This document shows, piece by piece, positions 42,350 to 52,018 of a DNA stretch of 64,000 nt; the first letter of the stretch is position 1; each line of letters begins with the position of its first letter. Source of the DNA: Paenibacillus silvisoli (lineage in GTDB: Bacteria > Bacillota > Bacilli > Paenibacillales > Paenibacillaceae). The translations under genes were made by a program, and so were the position numbers. The stretch is taken from NCBI RefSeq assembly GCF_030866765.1, contig NZ_CP133017.1, positions 4,733,501-4,797,500 on the forward strand, written 5' to 3'. The notes beneath the pieces are model-generated. The model saw nothing but the letters and a program-made list of their open reading frames with translations, ran no database searches and had not been told where the DNA came from.

Positions 42350-44596
42350 TCAAACCGAAAGCTCAATCATGGCGGCGCATCTGGCCGGAATATGAAACTC
42401 GACTTCCCCTGCGTTCGTAACGGCGATGTCGAGCTGTTCCGCATGCTCTCCCGTTCCGTACAACCGTACGGTGACGCTTCCTTGAACACGGTTCGCGCCA
42501 GGCAAATAAGCAGCCAGCTTCGTCTTTACCTCTTGCTCCTGCCCGCTCACATTCGCGAAGAACAATCCGGTGCTCTCGCCTTTGTACGTCCATGCGGCAT
42601 GAATGACCGCATCGACCGCGAGCTCGCCGGCATCGTTGTATTCCGGCGTTTCCTTGCCGTGATTATAGTGAAACCAATCCATGCGGATTCGTGAGGTTTC
42701 GAATTCAAGCGGCCGCAGCATCCGGCCGTAAGCCCAGTACTTGTTGGCAGCGCCTACGCGCAGCTTCGCATAGGTGCCCAAGTAAGCGGCACGCCGCTCG
42801 GAGAACGCGTAACCGCGGGCTTCGAACGGGTAGTAATGCTCTTCCGGCGCATTTTCCAATCCGCCAGCCAGCGCTTCCATCGGGCTGTACTCGTAATTCA
42901 GCTCGTACAGACCGCCCCAGAGATAGGTACGGGCAACCGTGAAAAAGTACAAGCTGCCGATTTCCTCAACCAGCTTCCCCCAGCCGTCCATCCGAACCGC
43001 GCCGTATTCCTGATAGACATAAGCAAACATCGGGATGAGCTCCGCATCGCCGGACTTCAGCAAATCCCGGATCGGCCACAGCTCCAGCGGCGCCGCGGGC
43101 TGTCCGCCTGCGCGCGCCTGATAGTAATCGATCAGGCCTAGCAACGTTTCGTTCATCATTTCCGTGCCCATCGGCACATAACGTCCGGCAGCGCCGGCCA
43201 TCGCCGCTTTGGTATCGGCATAATTCCGGCGGTATGCCTCTTCGATCAAGCGGCCGGCACCGACCGGATGACCATGCGAATCGTCCATGCAAATTTTGAG
43301 GATGTTATTGGCCGAAATGTCATAATAGATCGCATCGACGTCGTTCGCCCGCTGCAGCTCCGCATCGCGGCGCACGTGAAACTCATGCGCATACGGATGA
43401 GCCGGGCAAAGGAACGGAAACTTGTAGCCGTCGACGCTCTTCTTCAGCTCGGGAAACTTCTGGGCAGCCGCACGGCCAAGCTCGCCGTCCGCGCCTTCGA
43501 AATGATACAAATAGTCGAATTCGAACGGGGCGAATTTGTCGCCGGCCTCTTTGATGTAAGCCAGGTTCGCTTCATTGAAGCGCGTCGGGAACCAGTCGTC
43601 GAACCCGCCTGGAAACCCTTTGTAGAACGTCTGCGGCGCATTCGTCCAATCCGGCCCGAGCACGTGAAACATCCCCGTTCCGATCGTGTCGTGGTAGGCC
43701 TTCAGCCAAGCCGTCCGATCCGACCCGGCATTGATGCCGAACGTCGCCACGCCCATATCCTTGTACAGCCACTCATAGGCCGCTGTCTCCGAACGGTCGG
43801 CCAGCGCGCCTTTGGAGCACCATTTCTGCTGCAAAGCCCAGCCTTTGTACCGGTCTGCCGCCTCGTACCAATCGCGCCCTTCCGTCAGCTCGACCACGAT
43901 CGGATAAGGCGGATAAATCCCTTTGCCCGGCCCCATATCCTGGCAGCCGTGCATAAAGGAAGCCTCCAGCAGCCCGCTATCGTTTTTGTAGAAATTCAAC
44001 CACTTCGGATGCCCGTCTCCGTCCGCCGCGGCGAAATAAACGCCGCCCCGGTTCAAGCCGTAATAGGTGAAAAATTGCATGGCTGCGCCCGAGAAGCTCT
44101 CCGGGTACGGCATAAACCGCAGCCCTTTGCCTCCCGCCTCGAAATGCTTCATCGGGTTGCGCACCTTCACGCCGGTCGCGAACGAATGCGCCGCATAATC
44201 GTCCTGGCCCTCATCGGTGATCGTGCCAAAATCGGGCAGAATCGGATACTCCAAGCTAAGCAGCCTGACCGGCGACCCGTTGTCCGCCGAGCAGCGGAAC
44301 TGGAGCCCGCCATCTCCTGCGGCAAGCCAAATTTCGGCGCGAACGGTGATGGCGTTCTCCGTCTGCCAGACGAGATGAACCCGCTGGCCGCCTGGCTCGG
44401 ATGGCTCCAGCGTATAGCTGAACGCCGCGAACGCGCCGCTGAAGCCGTCGTCGGTCTCCAGCCGGAACGCATCGCCGCCCGCCGAGCCGGAGCCGGTTAT
44501 ATAATCGATGCCGGCAGCCGAATCGCGCAAGGCGCTAACCGCTCCGGTCTCCTCGCTTAATTCGAGCCGGATTCTCTCATTTTGAAGCACGAGCAT
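42350..44596 (-). CDS. DUF6259-type large putative glycoside hydrolase
   Basis: 748 residues, no signal peptide. The N-terminal beta-sandwich (about 1-230: LVLQNERIRLELSEETGAVS) is followed by a (beta/alpha)8-like central part (about 260-600) with MFHVLGPDWTN, FEFDYLYHFEGADGE, PFLCPAHPYAHEFHVRR, DAIYYDISANN and YVPMGTEMMNE. A C-terminal beta domain has VIHAAWTYKGES and RLYGTGEHAEQLDIAV. The layout is that of retaining/inverting alpha-glycosidases and matches DUF6259. Acidic residues in IYYDISANN and GTEMMNE are candidate catalytic ones. It probably cleaves an imported oligosaccharide; the specificity is unknown. Confidence 0.8.
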   Translation of the reverse strand: MLVLQNERIRLELSEETGAVSALRDSAAGIDYITGSGSAGGDAFRLETDDGFSGAFAAFSYTLEPSEPGGQRVHLVWQTENAITVRAEIWLAAGDGGLQFRCSADNGSPVRLLSLEYPILPDFGTITDEGQDDYAAHSFATGVKVRNPMKHFEAGGKGLRFMPYPESFSGAAMQFFTYYGLNRGGVYFAAADGDGHPKWLNFYKNDSGLLEASFMHGCQDMGPGKGIYPPYPIVVELTEGRDWYEAADRYKGWALQQKWCSKGALADRSETAAYEWLYKDMGVATFGINAGSDRTAWLKAYHDTIGTGMFHVLGPDWTNAPQTFYKGFPGGFDDWFPTRFNEANLAYIKEAGDKFAPFEFDYLYHFEGADGELGRAAAQKFPELKKSVDGYKFPFLCPAHPYAHEFHVRRDAELQRANDVDAIYYDISANNILKICMDDSHGHPVGAGRLIEEAYRRNYADTKAAMAGAAGRYVPMGTEMMNETLLGLIDYYQARAGGQPAAPLELWPIRDLLKSGDAELIPMFAYVYQEYGAVRMDGWGKLVEEIGSLYFFTVARTYLWGGLYELNYEYSPMEALAGGLENAPEEHYYPFEARGYAFSERRAAYLGTYAKLRVGAANKYWAYGRMLRPLEFETSRIRMDWFHYNHGKETPEYNDAGELAVDAVIHAAWTYKGESTGLFFANVSGQEQEVKTKLAAYLPGANRVQGSVTVRLYGTGEHAEQLDIAVTNAGEVEFHIPARCAAMIELSV

Positions 44597-44624
44597 GTCT
44601 AAGACCCTCCCAACGTGGAACTGC

Positions 44625-45449
44625 TTACTTCAAACCGGAAATTTTGATGCCGGAGATGATGTATTTCTGGAAAATCAGGAACAGCACGATCGTCGGCAGC
44701 GCGGACAGCGTGGAGCCGGCCATCAGCATGCCCATCTCCGTGGAGCGCTCGGAACGGAACGTCGCCAAATATTGCATGATTTGATACAGGTCCGGATTCG
44801 TAATCGTCATCGTCGGCCAAACGAAGGAGTTCCAATAGCCGAGATACGAGCCGATGCCGATGATGACGAACACGGGATAGGACATCGGGAGAAACACGCT
44901 CGTGAAAATGCGGATTTTGCCCGCGCCGTCAATTAAGGCTGCTTCCTCGAGCGCAAGCGGAATATTGAGATAAAATTGCCGGATGAAAAACATGGCTCCG
45001 GCCGAAGCGACGCCCGGCAGAACGAGTACCGCAAACGTATCGAGCATGTGAAGCTTGTTGACGACGATAAAGGAAGTCAGCAGAATGGCCATCCCCGGAA
45101 TGAACATCGTAATGATGACATAGAGCCACATAATCGCTTTAAACCGGAATTCCAGCCTCGCGAACACGTAAGCGGCGGATGCATTGACGAGGATGCTGAG
45201 AACGGCAAACAAGATGGCACCGCCGAAGGTGGTCAGCATCGCTTTCTGGAAAGCCGCATCCTTCAAAATGTCCATATAGTTCGTAACGAGCCACTGCTTC
45301 GGAAAAAAGCGGAACGGCGTTGACAGCACCTCGGTCTTCTCTTTGAAGCCGGCGATCATCACCCATGCCAGCGGAAACAGGGCAAGAAGGGTGAACACCG
45401 CGGCGATTGCGGTAAGCACTGATTTTTGAAACGTTAATTTGGCTTGCAT
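44625..45449 (-). CDS. CUT1 carbohydrate ABC transporter permease 2 (MalG type)
   Basis: 274 residues with six TM segments. The EAA loop is LALEEAALIDGAGKIRIFTSVFLPMSYP. It partners with the permease encoded 24 bp upstream and the binding protein at 46447. No ATPase gene is in the cluster, so a shared MsmK-type ATPase elsewhere is needed, as is usual for CUT1 systems in Bacilli. Confidence 0.95.
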   Translation of the reverse strand: MQAKLTFQKSVLTAIAAVFTLLALFPLAWVMIAGFKEKTEVLSTPFRFFPKQWLVTNYMDILKDAAFQKAMLTTFGGAILFAVLSILVNASAAYVFARLEFRFKAIMWLYVIITMFIPGMAILLTSFIVVNKLHMLDTFAVLVLPGVASAGAMFFIRQFYLNIPLALEEAALIDGAGKIRIFTSVFLPMSYPVFVIIGIGSYLGYWNSFVWPTMTITNPDLYQIMQYLATFRSERSTEMGMLMAGSTLSALPTIVLFLIFQKYIISGIKISGLK

Positions 45450-45473
45450 ATCCGATCCTCCCCTCTTGGTTCG

Positions 45474-46361
45474 TTAACCGTCTATTGCTTTCTCGGAATT
45501 GAGCACTTTGAAAATGATGGCCGAAATGCTGCCCAATACGACGAACAGCAGCAGCGACGCGGCAATGGAGTTGCCGACCATGACGTCGTTGCGGAAGTGA
45601 TTCAAAATGTACAAATTCGGCGTCGTCGTCGTATCCAGCGGACCGCCGCCCGTCATGACCAGAGAAAGCTCATATTGCGAGATGGCTCCCGTAAAGCCGG
45701 TAACCGTCAGGTAGAGGACGATATTTTTCATGAGCGGTACGGTAATGTACAACATCTTCTGCCACGGACCCGCGCCTTCCAAATCGGCTGCCTCGTAGTA
45801 GCTTTCCGGTATGTCGTGCAATCCCGCGAGCATAATGAGCGTCGTTAAACCGAAGCCGAGCCAGATCGCGGGAACGGCGATACTCGGTAATGCTGTTTTG
45901 ACATCGGCCAGCCATGCGCGCGGTTCGGAACCGAACCAGCCCAGCACATAGTTCGCCAAGCCCCCCATATAGTCATAGATAAACACGAAAATAACCGAAG
46001 CGACGATCCCCGAAATGATCGTCGGAATGTAGATGGATGTTTTTACGAAGCTTGCGCTGCCTCTTCTCATGCCTTTGATGACGTTCGCGAACAGAAACGA
46101 AACGACCATGGAAGCCGGAACGACCATGAGCGTGAACTTGATGCCGACCCATACGGAATTCAAGAATAAATCGTCTTCCAGCACGAATTTGAAATTGTCA
46201 AACCCGACAAACACGGAAGGCTGGTAGAAGCTCCAGTTGTAGAAGCTGACCTTCAACGAATAGAAGAACGGGATAACGACGAATATCGTCAGCAGGATGA
46301 CGATCGGCGCCAGAAGGAGATAGGCCACCCCGTTGTCTTGTCTGTAATTTTTTTTGAACAT
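45474..46361 (-). CDS. CUT1 carbohydrate ABC transporter permease 1 (MalF type)
   Basis: 295 residues with six TM segments. The EAA motif is ESYYEAADLEGAGPWQKMLYITVPL. GGTGAG-type ribosome site ahead. It is separated from the binding-protein gene by 85 bp containing a strong hairpin (46399-46422), which probably sets higher expression of the binding protein than of the permeases. Confidence 0.95.
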   Translation of the reverse strand: MFKKNYRQDNGVAYLLLAPIVILLTIFVVIPFFYSLKVSFYNWSFYQPSVFVGFDNFKFVLEDDLFLNSVWVGIKFTLMVVPASMVVSFLFANVIKGMRRGSASFVKTSIYIPTIISGIVASVIFVFIYDYMGGLANYVLGWFGSEPRAWLADVKTALPSIAVPAIWLGFGLTTLIMLAGLHDIPESYYEAADLEGAGPWQKMLYITVPLMKNIVLYLTVTGFTGAISQYELSLVMTGGGPLDTTTTPNLYILNHFRNDVMVGNSIAASLLLFVVLGSISAIIFKVLNSEKAIDG

Positions 46362-46398
46362 AAGCCGCTCACCGCCGCTTCCTCGATATGGGAAATGA

Positions 46399-46422
46399 CC
46401 GGGGGCGGTGTTCTGCCCCCGG
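46399..46422. other. intergenic hairpin between binding protein and permeases
   Basis: A perfect 8-bp GC-only stem, CCGGGGGC / GCCCCCGG, with 8-nt loop. There is no T-tract on the minus strand, so it is more likely an mRNA-stabilising or attenuating structure than a full terminator. Confidence 0.7.
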
Positions 46423-46446
46423 ACGAATGTGTTGCTTAACTGCGAA

Positions 46447-47907
46447 TTACTGTGCTGCCTTCGGATTCGTGCCCGCCAGCTTCGATTTCGCGATAAAGTC
46501 GTTGATGTCTTTCTCCGCTTTTTGCAGCGCCTTCTCCGGATCGGTGCCTTTCATAGCGGACTCGATCGCCGTCGATACCGCGATGCTGACATCCCATGGA
46601 TAGATCGGTTCCGCTTTGGAGAACGGAATGACTTTCTCGGCAATCAGCGCGCGCCATGCATCCTGCGATGCGGCCGGATCGGATTTCATTGCTTCGTCGA
46701 CCGATTTACGCGGCGAGAATTTGGAGAATTGGCTTGTTTTGAAGAAGTCGATCATGACGTCGGCTTCTCCGCCGAGCAGGTAGCCGATGAACGTTGCCGC
46801 TTCCTTCGGATGCTTCGATTTGCCGTCGACGACGAGCGTCCAGCCGCCAAGCGTTGCCGTCGTTGCCGAAGGATCGCCCGTTTGCGTAGGCATTGGCGCT
46901 ACGCCGACTTTGTCCACCAGGTTCTTGAAGTCGTTGCGAAGCTGACCGATTGCCCACGAGCCGTTGATCGCTTGCGCGACCTTGCCTTGACCGAACGGCG
47001 CGATATCCGGATAACCGGACAGCGCTTGCTTCGGCATGATGCCCGATTTGAACGCATCGGCATAGAAGTTGACAACGGCTCTGTAGCCATCGTTCATGAT
47101 ATCCGCTTTGGACCAGTCGTCCGTCAACGCCAGGTGACCGGCTGCGCCATACTGCAAGCCCCACGAGGACCAGCCGAGGTCCGGCGCCGTTTGGCCGGTA
47201 GCCAAGCCGAAGATGCCTTTTTGCGTCAGTTTCTTGCCGTTCTCGATCAGCTCATCCCACGTAGCAGGCGGCTTTTCCGGATCAAGGCCCGCTGCTTCAT
47301 AGAGGTCCTTCCGGTAGTAAAGAACGGCCGATGGCTCAACCAGCATCGGGTAAGCGTAGTACTTGTCGCCGACCGATACGAAATCTTTAATATTGTCATA
47401 GAGATCGTCGAACTTCGCGCCGTCGATCAGGTCGTTCAGCGGCTGGATTTGCGCGAGCTTCGCAGCGTTCGCGATACCGCCGTAGTTCATCGTGTAGAAG
47501 TCAGGCGCTTTGTCCGCGGCTTGAGCGGCTTTCAGCTTCTGCGCCCATGCGTCGCCAGGTACGATCTGAAGCTTTACTTCGACTTGATCCTGCGATTTGT
47601 TGAAAGCATCGACCCATTTCTTAAACCATGCGTCCGTCGTCGCTTCGAACTTGTTCGCCCAGAACTCGACGGTTACTTTCTCTGCTGGCACTGCCGTGTT
47701 GGTGCTGCCGTCGTTCGCCGCCGCGTCCGTGCCGTTGTCCGCGCCCGTGTTGGCCGTATTGCCGCTTGCGTTATTCGCGGTGTTGGCGGTGTTCGAATTA
47801 TTCGCGTTGTCGTTTGAGCTGCCGCATGCTGTCAGAGCCATTGAGGATACGAGCATAACGGAGAGAAGTGCCGTACTGAACCTGATTTTCCCCTGAGTTG
47901 GTTGCAT
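46447..47907 (-). CDS. CUT1 extracellular solute-binding lipoprotein
   Basis: 486 residues. Lipoprotein signal MALTAC (Cys28), then an Asn/Thr/Ala-rich linker of about 45 residues. A type II binding fold follows (VTVEFWANKFEATTDAWFKKW, PDFYTMNYGGIANAAKL, GLATGQTAPDLGW, ATLGGWTLVVDGKSKHP). It delivers oligosaccharide to the two permeases downstream. AAGGGAGG lies 9 nt upstream. Its upstream gap carries a 24-bp palindrome typical of LacI-family operators (47945-47968), so it probably has a separately controlled promoter inside the cluster. Confidence 0.95.
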   Translation of the reverse strand: MQPTQGKIRFSTALLSVMLVSSMALTACGSSNDNANNSNTANTANNASGNTANTGADNGTDAAANDGSTNTAVPAEKVTVEFWANKFEATTDAWFKKWVDAFNKSQDQVEVKLQIVPGDAWAQKLKAAQAADKAPDFYTMNYGGIANAAKLAQIQPLNDLIDGAKFDDLYDNIKDFVSVGDKYYAYPMLVEPSAVLYYRKDLYEAAGLDPEKPPATWDELIENGKKLTQKGIFGLATGQTAPDLGWSSWGLQYGAAGHLALTDDWSKADIMNDGYRAVVNFYADAFKSGIMPKQALSGYPDIAPFGQGKVAQAINGSWAIGQLRNDFKNLVDKVGVAPMPTQTGDPSATTATLGGWTLVVDGKSKHPKEAATFIGYLLGGEADVMIDFFKTSQFSKFSPRKSVDEAMKSDPAASQDAWRALIAEKVIPFSKAEPIYPWDVSIAVSTAIESAMKGTDPEKALQKAEKDINDFIAKSKLAGTNPKAAQ

Positions 47908-47944
47908 GTGTTAAAGCCTCCCTTTTATTTGTGGACATGCTATA

Positions 47945-47968
47945 TTTAAACGCTTTGAAGCGCTTAAA
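47945..47968 (-). promoter_or_regulatory. LacI/CcpA-type operator before the binding-protein gene
   Basis: The imperfect palindrome pairs TTTAAACGCTTT with GAAGCGCTTAAA (24 bp). It contains AAGCGCTT, the core common to cre sites and many LacI-family operators. A TATAGC -10-like element lies on the minus strand just downstream. Confidence 0.55.
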
Positions 47969-47998
47969 CCGGTTGGACGACCTTCACTGAATCCGCTT

Positions 47999-49123
47999 TC
48001 ATTTTTGCAAAGAAGCCTTAAACCAGAACACGTTATAGGGATCCCACAGCGACAGCGTAAAATAAATCGTCTTGCCGCCTTCGGCAACATACTTATCGTT
48101 CATGAACGGGCCGTATAGTCCCGGCTGCTCGGATGCTTTCACCAGATCGATCGCATCGCCCCATGGTCCCCATGGCGCAAGCCCTTCGCGAATGACCACG
48201 CCCTGCCCTTCTTTGAGATAGGTCATCAGCCATCTCTCGAGATACGGGTTCCACACGACCGACAGCTCGCCGGCCGTATCGTCGACGACGGTCTTCGCTT
48301 CGGAGAGATCCTCGCTCCATATCGGCGCCCCGTCTTCGTCATCGCCGGCGTAATACCTGTATGCCTCCGCTTTCTCGATTTCGGCTTCGCCGACCTTCAT
48401 CAGCTGAACGCCGCCGAAGCGCCCGGACGGAATGCACCAGAAGTAAATGTCCGTCTTGCCGTCCTCCGCCTTCACCTTGTAAGGGCTGACCTGGATGAAG
48501 TTGCTGTCGCCGGGCCATTTCAGCCCATCGAGCAGCGTCCAATGCTGGCCGCTATCGGTCGACTTCGCCACGCTGGCATAGTTCGCGTCCCATTTGCCGG
48601 GATCGCCCCAATGGTTCACCGACATGTAGTACAGGTACATCGCGCCGTTCGCGGTCAGCCCGTGCGTCGGGATTTTGGTCATTTCATCGTAATCGACCTT
48701 CGCGGAAGGCAGCAGCTCGGCTGCAAGCCCGATATCGTCGGCAATCATGCCGTCCAGCTTAATCCCGTCGGAAGGATCGTTGTCCGTCGAGTACCCAATC
48801 GTATTGGAACGCCAGAAGCTGCCGCCTCCGCCAATCTGATCCGCGGCGCGTTCGCCGAACGTATCGCCGAAGACGAAATACGTTTTGTCCCCATCGTTGA
48901 ACATCGAACCGAGATCCGTACCGTACACGGCATATTGGTCCGTCTTGTTCGGTGACTCCGCCCCTGTTAGCTGCGAAATTTTCTGAAGATCCGTCACCCC
49001 TTTCAAAATGAACGGCTTCCCTTCCGCGCTTAGCATCGGGTCTGCCTTATCCCCGGACGTGCAGCCCGCCATCCCCAGAAGGAGAGCGGCTGCAGCCAAG
49101 AGGAGTACAGGTTTCATGCTCAA
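47999..49123 (-). CDS. DUF4185 lipoprotein, candidate GH183 endo-D-arabinanase
   Basis: 374 residues. Lipoprotein signal LLGMAGC (Cys21), so it is attached to the outer face of the membrane. The rest is a single DUF4185 beta-propeller with YGTDLGSMFNDGDKTYFVFGDTFG, FWRSNTIGYSTDNDPSDG, YLYYMSVNHWGDPG, SVAKSTDSGQHWTLLDG and LSVVWNPYLERWLMTYL. DUF4185 proteins of Microbacterium and Dysgonomonas were shown to be endo-D-arabinanases (GH183). The conserved acidic pairs near FGDTFG and the C-terminal SLWDPYNVFWF are present. It would cut the polymer outside for uptake by the ABC system encoded next. Confidence 0.82.
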   Translation of the reverse strand: MSMKPVLLLAAAALLLGMAGCTSGDKADPMLSAEGKPFILKGVTDLQKISQLTGAESPNKTDQYAVYGTDLGSMFNDGDKTYFVFGDTFGERAADQIGGGGSFWRSNTIGYSTDNDPSDGIKLDGMIADDIGLAAELLPSAKVDYDEMTKIPTHGLTANGAMYLYYMSVNHWGDPGKWDANYASVAKSTDSGQHWTLLDGLKWPGDSNFIQVSPYKVKAEDGKTDIYFWCIPSGRFGGVQLMKVGEAEIEKAEAYRYYAGDDEDGAPIWSEDLSEAKTVVDDTAGELSVVWNPYLERWLMTYLKEGQGVVIREGLAPWGPWGDAIDLVKASEQPGLYGPFMNDKYVAEGGKTIYFTLSLWDPYNVFWFKASLQK

Positions 49124-49145
49124 GTTCCTCCCCTCTAGCGGATCA

Positions 49146-50255
49146 TTATGGATTGGAGTGGCCGAAGATTTTCGCCAAGCTGTCCGGGTTAAACGGCTTC
49201 GTATCCGGCACCGGCAGCCGCTTATCGATCTTCGGCAGCGCCTTGAACGGACGATGCGGCTCCTGCTGGTACCAATACGCCGTCGACGATACGTCGTCGC
49301 TGCGGTGATTGTTGTGGCCGTGCTCGATCGTCACCTTGATGCTCTTGTCGAACATGATCGGGTCGAGAATATGGTACCGGTAGGTCGAGATTTTCCCGCT
49401 CCAATTCGGTCCGCCGCCCAAAATAATGCCGTGATAAGGCGTGCACACTTCCTGCTGCGGGCACCATGCGGTGTTGAAGTAGTCCTCCATGCCGGTGCCG
49501 TGCAGCGTCGGCGGCCATGGCTCGCCATCGATGAAGATCATGTCGTCGCCTTCGCCGTACCAGTTCCACTCGCTCGTATCGCGCAGGTTATGCACGTTAA
49601 AGTTACAGCCGATATAATGTCCTTGGCCTTCGGCCTCCAAGATGACATAGTTGCCGTCGCCGGTCGTGTTCTTGCCGCCGAACTCGAAGAAGGCATTGTC
49701 TACGCCGGCGTCCGGAATGCCGTCCGTCGGATTCTCTCGATTCCACTGCGCGTGGAACCGAAGCTCGTTATCCGGCAGCTTGTCGTACGCTTCGTAATCG
49801 ACGTAGAAATAAAACTTGATCGGATGGTCCGCTTCGCTTTCGATCTGAATTCTGGCATCGATTGCATATGGCATACGGAAAAAGCTGTTGAACGCTTTGC
49901 CGTCCTCCGGGCTCATCATTAGCGCGGCCGACGTATAGTTCCGGGTGATGCCGTGTCCCATCCCGAAGAAGTCGCCGATCGGCGCTTCCACGCTTGGCTC
50001 CGTTTCGCCGTCCCAGAACATGCGGATGACGATTTTGCGAGGGAGAAAAGCTTCCTCAACCGGCGCGTCGGGCGCCATGGTCATCCAAATGTGCGTGATA
50101 GCTCCCGCGCCTTTGATGTGGCAAATATCCGTTACGTCGCCGGGCTTGATCGTGAAGAAATCTTTGTTGCCGCCGGAGCGGTCGTAGCTGGATTCGCGTT
50201 TGCGTTTGCCGGGTCTAGCCTGGCTGAGAGATAGTAAACTTTGATGTACGTCCAT
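49146..50255 (-). CDS. GH172 (DUF2961) furanosidase, copy B
   Basis: 369 residues from the ATG at 50255 (AAGGGAG ahead); upstream in-frame starts run through the operator and lack a ribosome site. DUF2961 hallmarks: IKGAGAITHIWMTM, IRMFWDGETEPSVEAPIGDFFG, YGEGDDMIFIDGEPWPPTLHGTG with MEDYFNTAW, and VSSTAYWYQQEPHRPF. It is cytoplasmic. Compared with copy A, the spacing and the residues after the GTG(M/T)EDYF motif differ, so the two may split different linkages, for example alpha- and side-chain D-arabinofuranose. It is followed 22 bp later by the DUF4185 gene. Confidence 0.9.
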   Translation of the reverse strand: MDVHQSLLSLSQARPGKRKRESSYDRSGGNKDFFTIKPGDVTDICHIKGAGAITHIWMTMAPDAPVEEAFLPRKIVIRMFWDGETEPSVEAPIGDFFGMGHGITRNYTSAALMMSPEDGKAFNSFFRMPYAIDARIQIESEADHPIKFYFYVDYEAYDKLPDNELRFHAQWNRENPTDGIPDAGVDNAFFEFGGKNTTGDGNYVILEAEGQGHYIGCNFNVHNLRDTSEWNWYGEGDDMIFIDGEPWPPTLHGTGMEDYFNTAWCPQQEVCTPYHGIILGGGPNWSGKISTYRYHILDPIMFDKSIKVTIEHGHNNHRSDDVSSTAYWYQQEPHRPFKALPKIDKRLPVPDTKPFNPDSLAKIFGHSNP

Positions 50256-50284
50256 GTCGAAAGCTCCCTTACAATTGGATATTA

Positions 50285-50298
50285 TGGAATCGATTGCA
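50285..50298 (-). promoter_or_regulatory. LacI-type operator upstream of GH172 copy B
   Basis: TGGAATCGATTGCA is a 14-bp palindrome with one mismatch (TGnAATCG/CGATTnCA type). It shares TGnAATCG with the half-sites of the perfect operator at 54927. A TTCGCA/TAATAT promoter-like pair lies around it on the minus strand. Confidence 0.45.
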
Positions 50299-50335
50299 CA
50301 ATTGCGAATTGAAAATGTGCTTCCGCACATCCTCA

Positions 50336-52000
50336 TTACCCCGATTTAAGCGCTTTCAAACGCTTCATGACATCATTTCCGCCGCGGCCGAAATAATCAT
50401 GCAGCTTTACGTATTCGTGATACAGCACATTGTACGTCTCTACGTTATTCGCGATCGGCTTGAAAGATTCCTCCCTGACGCGGGCCATATTTTTCGCCGC
50501 TTCCGCCACGCTGTCATAGCCGCCGGCTTCCGCCCCCGCCGCGACCGCGCCGAACATCGCCGCGCCAAGCGCCGCCGTCTGCGTCGAATCCGCGATTCGG
50601 ATCTCTCTGCCGGTTACGTCCGCGTAGATTTGCATCAGCAGCCGATTGCGCTGCGGCAGTCCGCCGCATGCATAGAGCTCCTCGACCGGCACGCCGCCGT
50701 CTTGAAACGCTTCGATAATTTTGCGCGTTCCGTAGGCGGTCGCTTCCAGCAGCGCTCGATAGATGTCCTCGGGCTTCGTCTGCAGCGTCATGCCGACCAT
50801 CACGCCGGTCAAATCCGCATCCATCAAGACGGAACGGTTGCCGTTCCACCAATCGAGCGCAAGCAGCCCGCTTTCGCCCGGCTTCTGCTCCGACGCCTGG
50901 CGCTCCAGCCATTCATGCACGCTGATGCCTTCTTCCTTGGCATGCTGCCGTACATATGCCGGCACCGACTCGTTCACATACCAAGCGAAAATATCGCCTA
51001 CCGCCGACTGTCCCGCTTCATAGCCGTAATAGCCGGCCACGATGCCGTCCTCCACTACGCCTGCGATCCCTTCCGCATGCACTTCCTTGTCGCTCAGCAG
51101 CAGGTGGCAGGTTGAGGTGCCCATTGCGAGAACGAGCTTGCCTGGCGTCACGACGCCGACCGCTGGAACCATCGCATGCGCGTCGACGTTGCCGACAGCG
51201 ACGGCCGTGCCCGGTAGAAGCCCGGTCAACGCAGCCATTTGCTCCGTCAGCTCGCCGGCCTTCGCGCCAAGCGGCAGGATCGGACCGCGGAGCTTCTCCG
51301 TGGCGAAATCTTCGAACCTATCGTGAAGCGATGCGAGAAACGCATCGGACGGGAAACCGTCCCGCTTATGCCATGTTCCTTTGTAACCGGCGGTACAGCT
51401 GCTCCGAACGAAGCTGCCCGTCATTTGCATGACGACCCAGTCCGTCGCTTCCATGAAGCTATCGGCTTCCGCGTAGATGTCCGGCGCTTCATTCAGAATC
51501 TGCAGCGCTTTCGGCAGCATCCATTCGGAGGAAATCCTGCCGCCGTAGCGTGCGAGGAACGATTCTCCGCGCTCGCTTGCCTTCGCGTTGATCAGATTCG
51601 CTTCCTCCTGCGCCGCGTGATGCTTCCACAGCTTCACCCAGCTGTGCGGGTTGTCTTTCCATTGATCCAGCAGACAGAACGGCGTGCCGGCCGCATCGAG
51701 CGGCATCATCGTACAGGCGGTAAAATCGATCCCGATGCCGATGACCCGCTCCGGGCCGACGCCGGAGGCGCGAAGCACCTCCGGTACCGACCGGCGCAGC
51801 ACCTCCAAATAATCGTCCGGATGCTGCAGCGCCCAGTCATGCTCGAGCTTGCTTCCCGTGCCCGGGAGCGTCTCGTCGATGACGCCGTGCGGATAAGGCG
51901 TTACGTGAGTAGCTACCTCTTCGCCTGTCGCAATGTCGACGAGAAGCGCCCGCCCCGATTCGGTGCCGTAATCGACACCGATTGCATATTTCTTTTCCAT
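50336..52000 (-). CDS. araB: FGGY ribulokinase (AraB type)
   Basis: 554 residues, closely like Bacillus AraB over the whole length: [116 protein letters not shown]. It phosphorylates ribulose at O5. AraB enzymes accept both L- and D-ribulose. It is encoded 18 bp after a FucI-type isomerase and no AraA or AraD is nearby, so D-ribulose (from D-arabinose) is the more likely substrate here. The product, D-ribulose 5-phosphate, enters the pentose phosphate pathway. Confidence 0.93.
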   Translation of the reverse strand: MEKKYAIGVDYGTESGRALLVDIATGEEVATHVTPYPHGVIDETLPGTGSKLEHDWALQHPDDYLEVLRRSVPEVLRASGVGPERVIGIGIDFTACTMMPLDAAGTPFCLLDQWKDNPHSWVKLWKHHAAQEEANLINAKASERGESFLARYGGRISSEWMLPKALQILNEAPDIYAEADSFMEATDWVVMQMTGSFVRSSCTAGYKGTWHKRDGFPSDAFLASLHDRFEDFATEKLRGPILPLGAKAGELTEQMAALTGLLPGTAVAVGNVDAHAMVPAVGVVTPGKLVLAMGTSTCHLLLSDKEVHAEGIAGVVEDGIVAGYYGYEAGQSAVGDIFAWYVNESVPAYVRQHAKEEGISVHEWLERQASEQKPGESGLLALDWWNGNRSVLMDADLTGVMVGMTLQTKPEDIYRALLEATAYGTRKIIEAFQDGGVPVEELYACGGLPQRNRLLMQIYADVTGREIRIADSTQTAALGAAMFGAVAAGAEAGGYDSVAEAAKNMARVREESFKPIANNVETYNVLYHEYVKLHDYFGRGGNDVMKRLKALKSG

Positions 52001-52018
52001 TCGAAGAGCCTCCGTTTC

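Noticed and set aside
43268..44560. 430-codon plus-strand frame opposite the DUF6259 gene
   Set aside because: Arg/His-rich shadow translation without family resemblance or ribosome site.
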